Source of the DNA: Flavobacteriaceae bacterium
GTDB lineage: Bacteria; Bacteroidota; Bacteroidia; Flavobacteriales; Flavobacteriaceae
Length of the DNA stretch: 64,000 nt
Direction of reading: 5' to 3'
NCBI GenBank assembly: GCA_947483075.1
Contig: CANKLE010000002.1
Coordinates: 124,001-188,000, forward strand
The notes beneath the pieces are model-generated. The model saw only the letters and a program-made list of their open reading frames with translations, did no database searches and was not told where the DNA came from. Of the stretch, positions 43,324-53,089 are shown piece after piece. Every line of letters starts with the position of its first letter. The stretch's first letter is position 1. The translations under genes and the position numbers were made by a program.

Positions 43324-44712
43324 TTACAAGTGAATCACTTCGCCATAGGCATCGGCCACGGCTTCCATTACGGCTTCGCTCATGGTCGGGTGCGGGTGAA
43401 TGGCTTTCAGGATTTCATGTCCTGTAGTTTCTAACTTACGAGCCACCACTGCTTCGGCAATCATATCGGTTACGCCTGCGCCAATCATGTGACAGCCCAA
43501 CCATTCGCCGTATTTGGCATCAAAAATCACTTTTACAAAACCGTCTGCTGCACCTGAAGCTTTCGCTTTACCGGATGCTGAGAACGGGAATTTACCAATT
43601 TTCAATTCGTATCCTTTTTCTTTGGCTTGTTTTTCGGTCAATCCTACCGAAGCAATCTCTGGTGTAGCATAAGTACAACCGGGAATGTTGCCATAATCAA
43701 TCGGATCTACATGCAGTCCGGCAATTTTTTCTACGCAATTAATTCCTTCGGCTGAAGCTACGTGAGCCAAGGCTTGTCCAGGAGTTACGTCGCCAATGGC
43801 ATAATAACCCGGTACATTGGTTTGGTTGTAGGCGTTTACCAAAATTTTGTCTTTATCAGTCGCAATGCCAACTGCTTCTAGTCCAATATTTTCGATATTC
43901 GTTTTGATCCCCACGGCCGATAATAAGATCTCTGCTTCTAGTACTTCTTCGCCTTTGGCTGTTTTTACATACGCTTTTACACCTGATCCGCTGGTATCAA
44001 TGCGCTCTACGCTAGAGCTGGTCATGATTTTTACGCCGGCTTTTTTCATCGAGCGCTCCATTTGTTTAGAGATGTCTTCGTCTTCTACCGGAACAATATT
44101 AGGCATGAACTCTACAATGGTTACCTCAGTTCCCATGGAGTTGTAAAAATGGGCAAACTCAACGCCAATCGCTCCTGATCCTACGATAATCATCGATTTG
44201 GGTTGAGTTGGCAAGGTCATGGCTTGGCGATACCCAATTACTTTTTTGCCATCTTGCGGCAAATTCGGCAATTCCCGTGAACGAGCTCCTGTTGCGATAA
44301 TAATATGATCGGCGCTGTATTCGGTGGTTTTTCCGTCGGCGGCTTTTACGTCTACTTTTTTGCCCGCTTTCAAGGTTCCGAAACCTTCAATTACGTCAAT
44401 TTTATTTTTTTTCATCAAAAACTGCACGCCTTTGCTCATGCCATCGGCAACATTTCGGCTGCGCGCCACTACTGCATTAAAGTCTTTGTCAAAAGAAGAT
44501 ACCGTGAGTCCGTAATCAGAAGCGTGTTTTAAATAATCAAATACTTGTGCCGATTTTAACAAGGCTTTGGTTGGAATACAGCCCCAGTTGAGGCAAACAC
44601 CTCCCAAGTTTTCTTTTTCGATTACAGCTACTTTAAAGCCCAATTGAGAGGCACGAATGGCGGTAACATATCCACCAGGTCCGCTTCCTAAAACGATGAT
44701 ATCGTATTTCAT
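43324..44712 (-). CDS. lpdA: Dihydrolipoyl dehydrogenase
   Basis: A 462-aa flavoprotein disulfide reductase. It has the FAD site VLGSGPGGYVTAIRASQLG, the redox pair GGVCLNWGCIPTKALL, the NAD site IIVGSGAIGVEFA, and the C-terminal His-Glu in AIHPHPTMSEAVMEA. It re-oxidises dihydrolipoamide in pyruvate, 2-oxoglutarate, branched-chain oxo-acid dehydrogenases and glycine cleavage. It stands alone rather than in a dehydrogenase operon. CAAAAATA at 44754-44761 is a possible minus-strand -7 box. Confidence 0.96.
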   Translation of the reverse strand: MKYDIIVLGSGPGGYVTAIRASQLGFKVAVIEKENLGGVCLNWGCIPTKALLKSAQVFDYLKHASDYGLTVSSFDKDFNAVVARSRNVADGMSKGVQFLMKKNKIDVIEGFGTLKAGKKVDVKAADGKTTEYSADHIIIATGARSRELPNLPQDGKKVIGYRQAMTLPTQPKSMIIVGSGAIGVEFAHFYNSMGTEVTIVEFMPNIVPVEDEDISKQMERSMKKAGVKIMTSSSVERIDTSGSGVKAYVKTAKGEEVLEAEILLSAVGIKTNIENIGLEAVGIATDKDKILVNAYNQTNVPGYYAIGDVTPGQALAHVASAEGINCVEKIAGLHVDPIDYGNIPGCTYATPEIASVGLTEKQAKEKGYELKIGKFPFSASGKAKASGAADGFVKVIFDAKYGEWLGCHMIGAGVTDMIAEAVVARKLETTGHEILKAIHPHPTMSEAVMEAVADAYGEVIHL

Positions 44713-44808
44713 ATGAATGTATTATTAATTTACTAAATGTAGTTTTGGCAGCCCAAAAATAAGGATAAATTCTAAAACAAGGCCGAAAATTAGCGCGCTA
44801 TTTTGTGA

Positions 44809-45360
44809 TTAATAGGAGTAAGTAAGTCCGAAGGTATAGGTGTTTATTTCTTTGTCAAATAACAAGCCCACTTTTGATTCGTGGTAAGGTTTGGCAAAAA
44901 TATAGGCCGAGGCAATCCCAATAGTGGCGCCGCCCAACACATCCCAGGTATCGTGAAATTTTCCTTGCACGCGGGAATACCCTACAAAGGAGGCCATCGC
45001 ATAGCAAGGAAGTCCATACGACCAGCCGTATTTGCGTTGAATGAAAGCAGCACCGGCAAAGGCACTGGTAGTATGACCAGAAGGAAATGAATAGTTATCA
45101 TGAATAGGGCCTTCTGATGGTCTTGGTTTTAATACTATGTGCTTTAAGGACTGCGCTAATATCAAACTTGATCCATAGGTTTTTATGAATTGCCAAGTTG
45201 GTTTTTCTTGGTCTTCTTTGCAAAATAAAGTTGCAGTTAATGCAGCAGCTGGAATTGCAAATTGCAAAATATCGCCCGCCGAAGTAACCGAACTGTTTTG
45301 CGCAGTACTTTTTGAAATAAAGGCTAGGAGTAGGAACAAACTAAACAAGGATTTTTTCAT
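44809..45360 (-). CDS. PAP2 family phosphatase (first of a pair)
   Basis: ATG at 45360 (track start at 45369 is a TTG) gives 183 aa with a signal peptide MKKSLFSLFLLLAFISKSTAQ. The acid phosphatase motifs are KHIVLKPRPSEG, SFPSGHTTSAFAG and YSRVQGKFHDTWDVLGG, all three intact. It probably dephosphorylates lipid or prenyl phosphates in the periplasm. It directly follows a larger PAP2 gene, with 5 nt between them. Confidence 0.88.
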   Translation of the reverse strand: MKKSLFSLFLLLAFISKSTAQNSSVTSAGDILQFAIPAAALTATLFCKEDQEKPTWQFIKTYGSSLILAQSLKHIVLKPRPSEGPIHDNYSFPSGHTTSAFAGAAFIQRKYGWSYGLPCYAMASFVGYSRVQGKFHDTWDVLGGATIGIASAYIFAKPYHESKVGLLFDKEINTYTFGLTYSY

Positions 45361-45365
45361 GAGAA

Positions 45366-46355
45366 TCAAAAGGTTATGGTGGCACCCACCACATTGGTAT
45401 TGTAAATTCGGTTGAAGTTGTATTGGGTATTAAACGTTGTTTTTTTCTCTTTTGCCCCCGGTAAAGCTGTCGATGTTTTTACAATTCTACGTTCGGCAAT
45501 GTTTTTACCTATTACGCAACCAATTAACACCGCCAAGGGATAGTCGGAAGCCCAATGCACTTTGCCACTCATCATGTTGAAGGCAAGTGCACCTCCGAGC
45601 GTATATCCCACCGGTTTGATCCATTTGTATTCGGAGTAGTTTGTTGCAATAACCATAAGGGTGGCAAAATAGGTAGCCATATGACCCGAGGGCATTGCAT
45701 CAAAATTTGGAGTGGTGCTCTGATAGGCGGCAAAACTGGGAAACGGATGCCAAGCTCCTCCGTCATTTCCATCTCTTATGGCCACCAAAGGACTTTGTCT
45801 TCCCGACATGCGTTTAATGGTTTGTGTAGTAATGCCCACAGAAACCAATACTTCGACCAATTCGTTGGCGGTAGTTAAAGCGCGGTAATCATCGGGGCCA
45901 ATTTTTCCAACCGCATAGAAAAATCCACTCAATAATAAAGTAGTATTGCCATTGCCGATGTAATAAAATGCCGATGAAATACTGGTTGGAATTACTTCTA
46001 ATCCCAAAATTCGTTTGTAATGGGAAGGTTTGTCCCAGCCACCCAATCGCTCGCCTAATTTACCCGAATCTTCAATCAATTTCTGATCATAAGGCAGAAT
46101 AACCAGGGTTGATCCGAGTGCCAATCCATCCCATTTGAGGTTCTCTTTTTGTACAGTAAATTTTCCTAAATCATATAAATCTTGCGGGATAAACCGAAAC
46201 ATGTCCCAGGTTTTTGGGGCTTTGTAGCTGTAGGTAAGTTCGGGTGTAATTTGAAACACTTGCCGGTCAACCGCAACACTGTCCTGTTGTTGGGCAGCTC
46301 CGATTTGCATCGCAAAACAAAAAAAGAAAAGGACAACAATTTTAGAAAAGCGCAT
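45366..46355 (-). CDS. PAP2 family phosphatase (second of a pair)
   Basis: A 329-aa protein with a signal peptide (MRFSKIVVLFFFCFAMQIGAA) and a C-terminal PAP2 domain from about 175. Motifs are KRMSGRQSP in place of KxxxxxxRP, PSGHMATYFATL and SGKVHWASDYPLAV, where the Arg of SRxxxxxH is not evident. These changes could reduce or alter activity. It is co-transcribed with the smaller PAP2 gene downstream; the pair looks like a diverged duplication. Confidence 0.82.
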   Translation of the reverse strand: MRFSKIVVLFFFCFAMQIGAAQQQDSVAVDRQVFQITPELTYSYKAPKTWDMFRFIPQDLYDLGKFTVQKENLKWDGLALGSTLVILPYDQKLIEDSGKLGERLGGWDKPSHYKRILGLEVIPTSISSAFYYIGNGNTTLLLSGFFYAVGKIGPDDYRALTTANELVEVLVSVGITTQTIKRMSGRQSPLVAIRDGNDGGAWHPFPSFAAYQSTTPNFDAMPSGHMATYFATLMVIATNYSEYKWIKPVGYTLGGALAFNMMSGKVHWASDYPLAVLIGCVIGKNIAERRIVKTSTALPGAKEKKTTFNTQYNFNRIYNTNVVGATITF

Positions 46356-46392
46356 AAGTTGAATTTAAAAAAAAATAAAAATAGGTTTTATT

Positions 46393-48168
46393 TTAGTTGG
46401 GGACAATAGATTCGTTTACATCCGAAGCGAATTGGGAATCGTACAGTTTTTTATAAAAACCAGCTTCGTTTTTCAATAAGTCGGTATGGCTGCCTTTTTC
46501 GACAATTAATCCTTTGTCCATTACAATAATGGTATCCGCATTCATGATCGTCGCCAAACGGTGTGCAATGATTATTGATGTTCTGCCTTGGGTAATTTTG
46601 GCTGTGGCAGTTTGAATGAGTTCTTCAGAATACGAGTCAATAGAGGAGGTAGCTTCGTCTAAAATTAAAATGCTAGGCGCACTCACGTAGGCGCGTAAAA
46701 AGGCAATCAATTGGCGTTGACCGGAAGATAGCATCACGCCGCGCTCCTTTACATTGTAGTGATAGCCGCCAGGCAAGCTCATGATAAAGTCATGCAGGCC
46801 TATGTTTTTGGCCGCTTCGTCAACTTGTTCTTGGGAGATGTTTGGGTTATTTAAGGTAATGTTATTCAGAATGGTATCGGCAAACAAAAAAACATCTTGC
46901 AAAACCACGGCAATTTGCTTGCGAATAGAACCCAATTGAAATTCATTAACATTGATGCCGTCAATGTAAATGGCACCTTTGTCTATTTCGTAAAACCGAT
47001 TCAATAAATTGATAATGGTTGATTTTCCGGCTCCAGTAGCGCCTACAATAGCAACTGTTTGTCCTGCTTTCACCTCAAAACTGATGCCTTTGATGACTTC
47101 TTCGCCGGGTACGTAACCAAAATGAACCTGATCAAATAGAATATTTCCATCAAATTTTGGTGCGACAAGGGTACCCGATACTTGTAATTCTTCTTGGGTA
47201 TCCAAAATATCAAATACGCGATTGGCCGCAATCATGCCCATTTGCATCTCGTTAAATTTATCGGCAATTTGGCGCAACGGATTGAATAACATGCCGATAA
47301 ACATGGTATAGGAAAACAAATCACCAAAGGTGGTAAACTGATCGCCGTTTAGAATATTAATTCCGCCATACAGCACCACAAATCCTAATGAAAGCGAGGA
47401 AATGATATCGGCAATGGGGAAAAAGATGGAGTTGTATAAGATGGTTTTAATCCAGGCCTTGCGGTGTTTGTCGTTGATGGCTGCAAATTTTTCGGCTTCA
47501 ATGGTTTCTCGATGAAACAACTGTACAATTTTCATGCCCGTAACGCGCTCTTGCACAAAGGTGTTCATGTGGGCTATTTGGTTGCGCACATCCTCAAAGG
47601 CCAATTGCATTTTTCGTTGAAAGATGCGGGTAATAAATACCAAAACCGGCATGGCTGCTACCACAATCCAGGTGAGTTTCCAGTTCATGTAGAACATAAA
47701 AGCCAAGATGACAAGCATTTTGAGTAAATCACTGATGATCATGAATAAGCCTTGGCTGAAAATTTTAGCAATTTGTTCGATATCTGAAACCGAACGCGTA
47801 ACCAATTGGCCTACCGGTGCGGTATCAAAATATTTCATCCGAAATTGCAACAAATGCTGGAACAATTTTACGCGAATGTCTTTTACAATGTCTTGGCCTA
47901 ACCAGTTGGCCCAATACACAAAATAGTATTGAGAAAAGGCCTCTGCCAACAATACGATCCCCATTAAACTCACATAAAATAGCAAGCCTTGTGCATCGTG
48001 TGTTTTGATGTATAAATCGACCGTTTGTTTAAGTAAATACGGACGTAAAGCTGCAAAAACAGAAAGAAATACCGCAAAGGCTACTACACCATAATACCGA
48101 AACGTATAGGGCTTGGTATAGGTGATGATGCGTTTAAAGACTTGGGTGTCAAAGGCGGTAGCTTTCAT
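46393..48168 (-). CDS. ABC exporter, fused permease and ATPase (MsbA-like)
   Basis: A 591-aa half-transporter with six membrane helices (1-310) and a nucleotide-binding domain (340-575): Walker A GATGAGKST, signature LSSGQRQLIAFLRA (LSSGQ rather than LSGGQ), Walker B ILILDEATSSID and the H-loop IIAHRLAT. It functions as a dimer exporting lipids, drugs or peptides; substrate not predictable. It ends with a short tail DVNESIVPN. It is preceded 5 nt upstream by truA. Confidence 0.93.
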   Translation of the reverse strand: MKATAFDTQVFKRIITYTKPYTFRYYGVVAFAVFLSVFAALRPYLLKQTVDLYIKTHDAQGLLFYVSLMGIVLLAEAFSQYYFVYWANWLGQDIVKDIRVKLFQHLLQFRMKYFDTAPVGQLVTRSVSDIEQIAKIFSQGLFMIISDLLKMLVILAFMFYMNWKLTWIVVAAMPVLVFITRIFQRKMQLAFEDVRNQIAHMNTFVQERVTGMKIVQLFHRETIEAEKFAAINDKHRKAWIKTILYNSIFFPIADIISSLSLGFVVLYGGINILNGDQFTTFGDLFSYTMFIGMLFNPLRQIADKFNEMQMGMIAANRVFDILDTQEELQVSGTLVAPKFDGNILFDQVHFGYVPGEEVIKGISFEVKAGQTVAIVGATGAGKSTIINLLNRFYEIDKGAIYIDGINVNEFQLGSIRKQIAVVLQDVFLFADTILNNITLNNPNISQEQVDEAAKNIGLHDFIMSLPGGYHYNVKERGVMLSSGQRQLIAFLRAYVSAPSILILDEATSSIDSYSEELIQTATAKITQGRTSIIIAHRLATIMNADTIIVMDKGLIVEKGSHTDLLKNEAGFYKKLYDSQFASDVNESIVPN

Positions 48169-48173
48169 TGTGC

Positions 48174-48923
48174 TTAATGGTCTAGATTAGGGAGGTAAGG
48201 GTATTCGATGGCGGTTAAATACAAACCATGAGCAGGTACCGAAAAACCGGCATCCGAACGATTTTTACCCAATATAATTTGTTCAAATTCGGCCAAGCTT
48301 GTTTTGCCTAAGCCTACATTTAGTAGCGTGCCTACAATGGCACGAACCATATTGCGTAAGAACCGATCGGCCGAAATCGTGAAGATTAATAGGTGCTGAT
48401 CAGCGGTCCAAAAGGCTTCGTGAATTTTGCAATCAAAGGTTGCTACATCGGTATTAACTTTAGAAAAACATTGAAAATCGGTGTGCTGCAGCAATTGCTG
48501 TGCGGCTTCGTTCATGAGCGTCACGTCTAACCCTTGCTGATAATACCAGCTGAGTTCATTCAAAAACGGATTTTTGTGTGTGTGAATGTGGTATTCGTAG
48601 GTGCGTTTGGTAGCGTCAAAGCGCGCATGAGCTGTTGCTGAAACCGGAATTAGTTTTGCTACGGCAATGTCTTTGGGCAGCAACGCGTTGAGTTTGTAAC
48701 ACAACTTCTCTGAATCTAATTCTTGGGATACCTCAAAATGAGCATACATGATTTTGGCATGCACACCTGTATCGGTTCGACCTGCTGCTGTAAGCTCTAA
48801 GGAAACTCCCAAAATAGTTTGCAGGGCTTGCGTGAGCACTTCTTGCACCGACAAGGCATTCGGCTGAATTTGCCAACCGTGATATCCCGAGCCGTGGTAT
48901 GAAAATTGAATGAAATAACGCAA
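48174..48923 (-). CDS. truA: tRNA pseudouridine synthase A
   Basis: A 249-aa enzyme forming pseudouridine 38-40 in the tRNA anticodon arm. It has RYFIQFSYHGSGYHGWQIQP, the catalytic Asp in AAGRTDTGVHA, and FLRNMVRAIVGTLLNVG. The start codon is TTG; no in-frame ATG lies within the preceding 40 nt and the family N-terminus begins there. It is followed by the ABC exporter gene. Confidence 0.94.
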   Translation of the reverse strand: MRYFIQFSYHGSGYHGWQIQPNALSVQEVLTQALQTILGVSLELTAAGRTDTGVHAKIMYAHFEVSQELDSEKLCYKLNALLPKDIAVAKLIPVSATAHARFDATKRTYEYHIHTHKNPFLNELSWYYQQGLDVTLMNEAAQQLLQHTDFQCFSKVNTDVATFDCKIHEAFWTADQHLLIFTISADRFLRNMVRAIVGTLLNVGLGKTSLAEFEQIILGKNRSDAGFSVPAHGLYLTAIEYPYLPNLDH

Positions 48924-49064
48924 GTCGAAAAGCTTAAATTTACTGCCCGTAAATGTACAAAGGATTTTAAAAGCGAAGGGCAGATGCCTGGTAAAGTTTT
49001 CACAAATTTGCCCTCACATTTTGTCTAAATTAAAACCTATTTTTGTGTTCAAAATAAGCAATTT

Positions 49065-49559
49065 GTGAAAAAAATACTGCTGTTGTCAGACACCCACAGC
49101 CACCTCGATGAGGTGATGCTCAAATACGTGCGTCTGGCTGATGAGGTATGGCATGCCGGCGACATTGGCAGTTTGGAAGTGACTGACGCCATAAAAACAC
49201 TAAAACCACTGCGTGCCGTATATGGCAACATTGACAACGACAAAGCCCGGATGGAATTTCCGCTGCACAACCAATTTTTATGCGAGGAAGTGCAGGTCTG
49301 GATTACCCATATAGGGGGGTATCCGGGCAAATACAATCCGGCGATTCGAGCTGCATTAGCGGCTAATCCTCCTCAGTTGTTTATCTGTGGTCATTCGCAT
49401 ATTCTGAAAGTACAGTTTGACAAAACATTAAATTTATTACACATGAATCCCGGTGCAGCAGGCAAAAGTGGGTTTCATCAGCTGCGCACCATGCTGCGAT
49501 TTGTGATCGAGGGCGCGCAAATTAAAGAGTTAGAAATCATAGAATTGGGCGCCAAATAG
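49065..49559 (+). CDS. Metallophosphoesterase, YfcE/MJ0936 type
   Basis: A 164-aa phosphodiesterase with a GTG start. Metal motifs are LLSDTHSH, HAGDIG, GNID, ITHIGG and CGHSH, then NPGAAG. These are cytoplasmic Mn-dependent phosphodiesterases of uncertain natural substrate. TATTTTTG at 49038-49045 is a good -7 box about 20 nt upstream of the start. It is followed by a terminator. Confidence 0.92.
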   Translation: MKKILLLSDTHSHLDEVMLKYVRLADEVWHAGDIGSLEVTDAIKTLKPLRAVYGNIDNDKARMEFPLHNQFLCEEVQVWITHIGGYPGKYNPAIRAALAANPPQLFICGHSHILKVQFDKTLNLLHMNPGAAGKSGFHQLRTMLRFVIEGAQIKELEIIELGAK

Positions 49560-49561
49560 AC

Positions 49562-49596
49562 ACAAAAAAAACCCGTCACAAGGACAGGTTTTTCTT
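49562..49596. terminator. Terminator between phosphoesterase and DUF4293 genes
   Basis: A stem AAACCCGTC / GACAGGTTT with one mismatch and the loop ACAAG, preceded by an A-run and followed by TTTTTC. It lies just past the phosphoesterase stop. Confidence 0.6.
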
Positions 49597-49622
49597 CGCA
49601 CTAATAAACTAAGTTTATAGGT

Positions 49623-50033
49623 TTATCTCAATCGATCCACAGATTTTACGAGCTCTTCGTCCTTTTTAATGGCTTTATTGGCCAGAGCCAACAAAACGAT
49701 AGAAATAATAGGAAGATAGATCCCAATACCTTTCTCCGAAACTTCAACAGTCCCTCCAGATAGATTTAGTGATCGATAAACAAATAATCCTAATAAAATT
49801 AACGTTATTATCATGTTCAATCTGCCTAATACAAATTGATGTTGTCTTTTTTTGTAAAATAATATACTCACCAACGACAAGGATACGCTAAGTCCAATTA
49901 AGGTAATATAGGTTTTGTCTTGCATAAAATAAAACGCACCTGCTGCGGTATTCCATAAAGGAATGTAAAAGGGCAAAACGCCAATTACAAGGATGGCGAG
50001 CAGCAAATAAAGGGTTTGTATGCGTTGAATCAT
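49623..50033 (-). CDS. DUF4293 family membrane protein
   Basis: ATG at 50033 (MIQRIQTLYLLLAILVIGVLPF) replaces the GTG at 50051 in the track, giving 136 aa. It has four membrane helices (about 5-25, 40-60, 70-90 and 100-120) and a charged tail. The start MIQRIQTLYL is the DUF4293 signature. It is divergent from rho, as I recall from other flavobacteria. CAAAAATA at 50051-50058 is a possible -7 box. Function unknown. Confidence 0.85.
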   Translation of the reverse strand: MIQRIQTLYLLLAILVIGVLPFYIPLWNTAAGAFYFMQDKTYITLIGLSVSLSLVSILFYKKRQHQFVLGRLNMIITLILLGLFVYRSLNLSGGTVEVSEKGIGIYLPIISIVLLALANKAIKKDEELVKSVDRLR

Positions 50034-50082
50034 GTGCGATGAATGTGTCACAAAAATATAGTTTCTTTTTAAATAAATACTA

Positions 50083-50112
50083 TTGTGTGCTTAATATTTA
50101 TTCGTATTATTG
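50083..50112 (+). promoter_or_regulatory. Promoter of rho
   Basis: TTG at 50083-50085, 19 nt, TATTATTG at 50105-50112 (one mismatch in the -7 box). The leader of about 100 nt before the rho start is long enough for regulation; rho autoregulates by its own termination in other bacteria, but nothing specific is visible here. Confidence 0.45.
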
Positions 50113-50219
50113 CATCACAATTAGTAAGTAACTCAAACTTACGATTCGATTCATAAGAAAAAACCACACCTCTTATTCCTTTACTATTCCCATTCTAATT
50201 TAATTTAAAGAACATATTC

Positions 50220-51911
50220 ATGTTTGACATTTCTGCGTTAAAAGAAATGAAGCTTACTGAGCTTCAGGACATTGCCAAAACGTCCAAAACCATAAAATAT
50301 GCCGGCGTAAAAAAAGAAGCCTTGATTGCCGAAATTTTAGCCTTGCAAAATAAAACCACTTCGGTTGAACCCGGCTCAGCAGAAGACAAACCAAAAAGAG
50401 CCCGTATTGCCCCCGATAAACCATCGCCAGCTATCGCGCCGTCTACTTTGTTTACAGTTGTAGAAGCAGCTGAAGGTATTTCTGATAAGGAACCCACAAG
50501 TGAACAAGCGGTGAAAAGAGAGCCCAAAGTAAAATTTAACAAATCGGCCTACGAAAAAAAACAGGCGTTAAAAGCACAAACGGTGCAAGCAGATGAGGAT
50601 ACTCAAGCTGTTTCAAATGAAATACAAAATCCGGATTCGGAAGTTGCAGCAGAATCAGTTTCAGAAATAAAGCCCCAACACAAGACGCATCAGCCCAAAC
50701 AAAATCAACAAAATCAACAAAATATTCCCAACGGAAATCAAAATCCGAATTTCAAAAACAAAAAAAATCCAAATTTCAGAGATGCCGATTTTGAATTTGA
50801 TGGGATCATCGAAAGCGAAGGTGTATTAGAAATGATGCCCGATGGCTACGGATTTTTGCGTTCGTCTGATTACAACTATTTGGCTTCGCCCGACGATATT
50901 TATTTATCCACTTCGCAAATTCGTTTATTCGGATTAAAAACAGGTGATACAGTAAAGGGAGTAGTCCGTCCACCCAAAGAAGGCGAAAAGTTTTTCCCTT
51001 TGGTTCGTGTACTCAAAATAAATGGTCACGACCCTCAAGTGGTGCGCGATCGTGTTTCATTTGAGCATTTAACGCCGGTATTTCCGACAGAAAAATTTAG
51101 AATTGCCGACAAAGGAAGTTCAATATCTACCCGCATCATTGATTTGTTTTCTCCTATCGGAAAAGGCCAGCGTGGTATGATTGTGGCCCAGCCCAAAACG
51201 GGTAAAACCATGTTGTTAAAAGACATAGCCAACGCCATTGCGGCCAATCATCCCGAAGTATATTTGTTGGTATTATTGATTGACGAACGTCCAGAAGAGG
51301 TAACCGACATGCAACGTTCGGTACGTGGCGAAGTAATCGCTTCTACTTTTGATAGAGAACCGCAAGAACACGTGAAAATTGCCAACATTGTACTCGAAAA
51401 AGCCAAGCGTTTGGTAGAATGCGGACACGATGTGGTCATTTTATTGGATTCGATAACCCGTTTGGCACGCGCCTACAATACCGTACAACCGGCTTCGGGT
51501 AAAGTATTGAGTGGAGGAGTTGATGCCAATGCCTTGCAAAAACCCAAACGTTTCTTTGGGGCTGCCCGTAATGTAGAAAACGGCGGTTCGTTGAGCATCA
51601 TTGCTACAGCTTTAACCGAAACAGGCTCTAAAATGGATGAGGTGATTTTTGAGGAATTTAAAGGTACCGGAAACATGGAATTGCAGTTGGATCGTAAGAT
51701 TGCCAACAAACGTATTTTCCCGGCTATTGATTTGACTTCTTCGAGTACCCGTCGCGATGATTTGTTACTAGATGAAAAAACCTTGCAACGCATGTGGATC
51801 ATGCGCAAGTATTTGGCCGACATGAACCCAGTGGAAGCAATGGATTTCATCAACGATCGATTCAAGAAAACCCGCAACAACGAAGAGTTTTTGATTTCGA
51901 TGAATGACTAA
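50220..51911 (+). CDS. rho: Transcription termination factor Rho
   Basis: A 563-aa hexameric helicase that ends transcription. A Rho_N helical domain ([23 protein letters not shown] to about 45) is separated from the RNA-binding cold-shock-like domain (about 200-270, [20 protein letters not shown]) by a 150-residue disordered insert rich in Gln, Asn, Lys and Pro. The ATPase follows with Walker [25 protein letters not shown] and the R-finger/Q-loop region. The insert makes it about 140 residues longer than the 419-aa E. coli Rho, a known trait of Bacteroidetes. Confidence 0.95.
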   Translation: MFDISALKEMKLTELQDIAKTSKTIKYAGVKKEALIAEILALQNKTTSVEPGSAEDKPKRARIAPDKPSPAIAPSTLFTVVEAAEGISDKEPTSEQAVKREPKVKFNKSAYEKKQALKAQTVQADEDTQAVSNEIQNPDSEVAAESVSEIKPQHKTHQPKQNQQNQQNIPNGNQNPNFKNKKNPNFRDADFEFDGIIESEGVLEMMPDGYGFLRSSDYNYLASPDDIYLSTSQIRLFGLKTGDTVKGVVRPPKEGEKFFPLVRVLKINGHDPQVVRDRVSFEHLTPVFPTEKFRIADKGSSISTRIIDLFSPIGKGQRGMIVAQPKTGKTMLLKDIANAIAANHPEVYLLVLLIDERPEEVTDMQRSVRGEVIASTFDREPQEHVKIANIVLEKAKRLVECGHDVVILLDSITRLARAYNTVQPASGKVLSGGVDANALQKPKRFFGAARNVENGGSLSIIATALTETGSKMDEVIFEEFKGTGNMELQLDRKIANKRIFPAIDLTSSSTRRDDLLLDEKTLQRMWIMRKYLADMNPVEAMDFINDRFKKTRNNEEFLISMND

Positions 51912-51948
51912 TAAATCAATTTATAATTAAAAAATACTAGTTAAAAAT

Positions 51949-51979
51949 TAAAATCCTCCAGTTGGAGGATTTTTTTTGT
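51949..51979. terminator. Terminator after rho
   Basis: The stem AAATCCTCCA / TGGAGGATTT with a 2-nt loop is followed by a run of eight T. It lies between the convergent rho and nuclease genes. Confidence 0.85.
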
Positions 51980-51998
51980 TTTCTAGAAGCCTTAGGAT

Positions 51999-53081
51999 TT
52001 AATAAACGTAAATTTTCTTTGTGATTTCGCTTTCATCTGATTTAAATTTAATAAAATAAAAACCAGTCGGAATGTCTGATAAGGTGATTTTTGATTCAGA
52101 TAGCACAGGATTTTCAAGGTGCTGAATGCGTTGGCCGTTTATTGTAATTAAATCAATTGCAGACATCTGTTCAGTACTTTCTATGGTGATGCTGTGCGTG
52201 TTGGATGGGTTTGGGTAAACGAGCACCTGATTGGCCAAGTTAAACTGAGCACTTGCCAACGGCAGTCCCCAAATGGCTGTCACATAATCCCAATTGTCAA
52301 TGTAGGGATTTCGGTTGCCTTGGCGGGCATAAATGGCGTTATTTCGATCGGTTTCCCGCTGACTCACGGGATCTAGTTGATTCCAGGTGAGTAAAATATT
52401 TAGAAAAGGCTGTGCAAAAACTTGGTCGGAGGTGTTATTAAACATCACGTAATTGTAACCGGCAACTATATTTTCGTAGCGGGTGGCAAAATACAAAAGG
52501 TTTCGAGCAATATCGCCTTTAAATTCGTCGATGGGTTCAAATACAATTCCCGAATAACCCGCTGCATAATCGGCATTTAGATTACCCCCGCGCAGGCTGC
52601 CATTGAGCGAAGTCCAATTGGCATTGCCTACTTTTCCAAAAGGCAAATCGCCACGCTGGGCATTTACTTTTTTGTCTGCCGGCACTACAAAATGGGCGTC
52701 CGAATACATCGGTGTTGTTGCATTAAAAACCGATTGGGGTATCAGGTGCTCTCGGTTGTATCGTTCGCCTTCGTTATTGCCCAACGTTCCATCATCTTGG
52801 TTGATGCCGTAAGTAAATGAATACGCGTCAGGGCCAGTTGGATTTTCGGAATAATTGTCCAACATCGTTCCGTCGTTTTCGTAATAAAAATCTTTATCCG
52901 AAGTGAGGTAGGTGGTATACAAACCAGAATAGCCCCGGTCGTTGTGGTTTTTGATGATGTTGTACAGTTGGGTTTTAAGTACGTAGCCTGCGCCTGTTGC
53001 GGTGCTGTAGTAACCGGCTGGCGGTTGGGCGTTGACAAAAAAACCACACAATATACTAGTTAAAAAAAGGGTGTTTTTCAT
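51999..53081 (-). CDS. Secreted endonuclease I with T9SS sorting domain
   Basis: A 360-aa nuclease with a signal peptide (MKNTLFLTSILCGFFVNAQ). The EndA/Vvn-type domain (about 25-265) has the metal-His motif YNREHLIPQSVF and NAQRGDLPFGKVG. A C-terminal type A sorting domain (about 280-360, VYPNPSNTHSI to TGFYFIKFKSDES) directs export by the type IX system. It would degrade extracellular DNA for phosphate or nutrients. Its start is 8 nt from the upstream methyltransferase stop. Confidence 0.92.
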   Translation of the reverse strand: MKNTLFLTSILCGFFVNAQPPAGYYSTATGAGYVLKTQLYNIIKNHNDRGYSGLYTTYLTSDKDFYYENDGTMLDNYSENPTGPDAYSFTYGINQDDGTLGNNEGERYNREHLIPQSVFNATTPMYSDAHFVVPADKKVNAQRGDLPFGKVGNANWTSLNGSLRGGNLNADYAAGYSGIVFEPIDEFKGDIARNLLYFATRYENIVAGYNYVMFNNTSDQVFAQPFLNILLTWNQLDPVSQRETDRNNAIYARQGNRNPYIDNWDYVTAIWGLPLASAQFNLANQVLVYPNPSNTHSITIESTEQMSAIDLITINGQRIQHLENPVLSESKITLSDIPTGFYFIKFKSDESEITKKIYVY

Positions 53082-53089
53082 ATTGAAAA

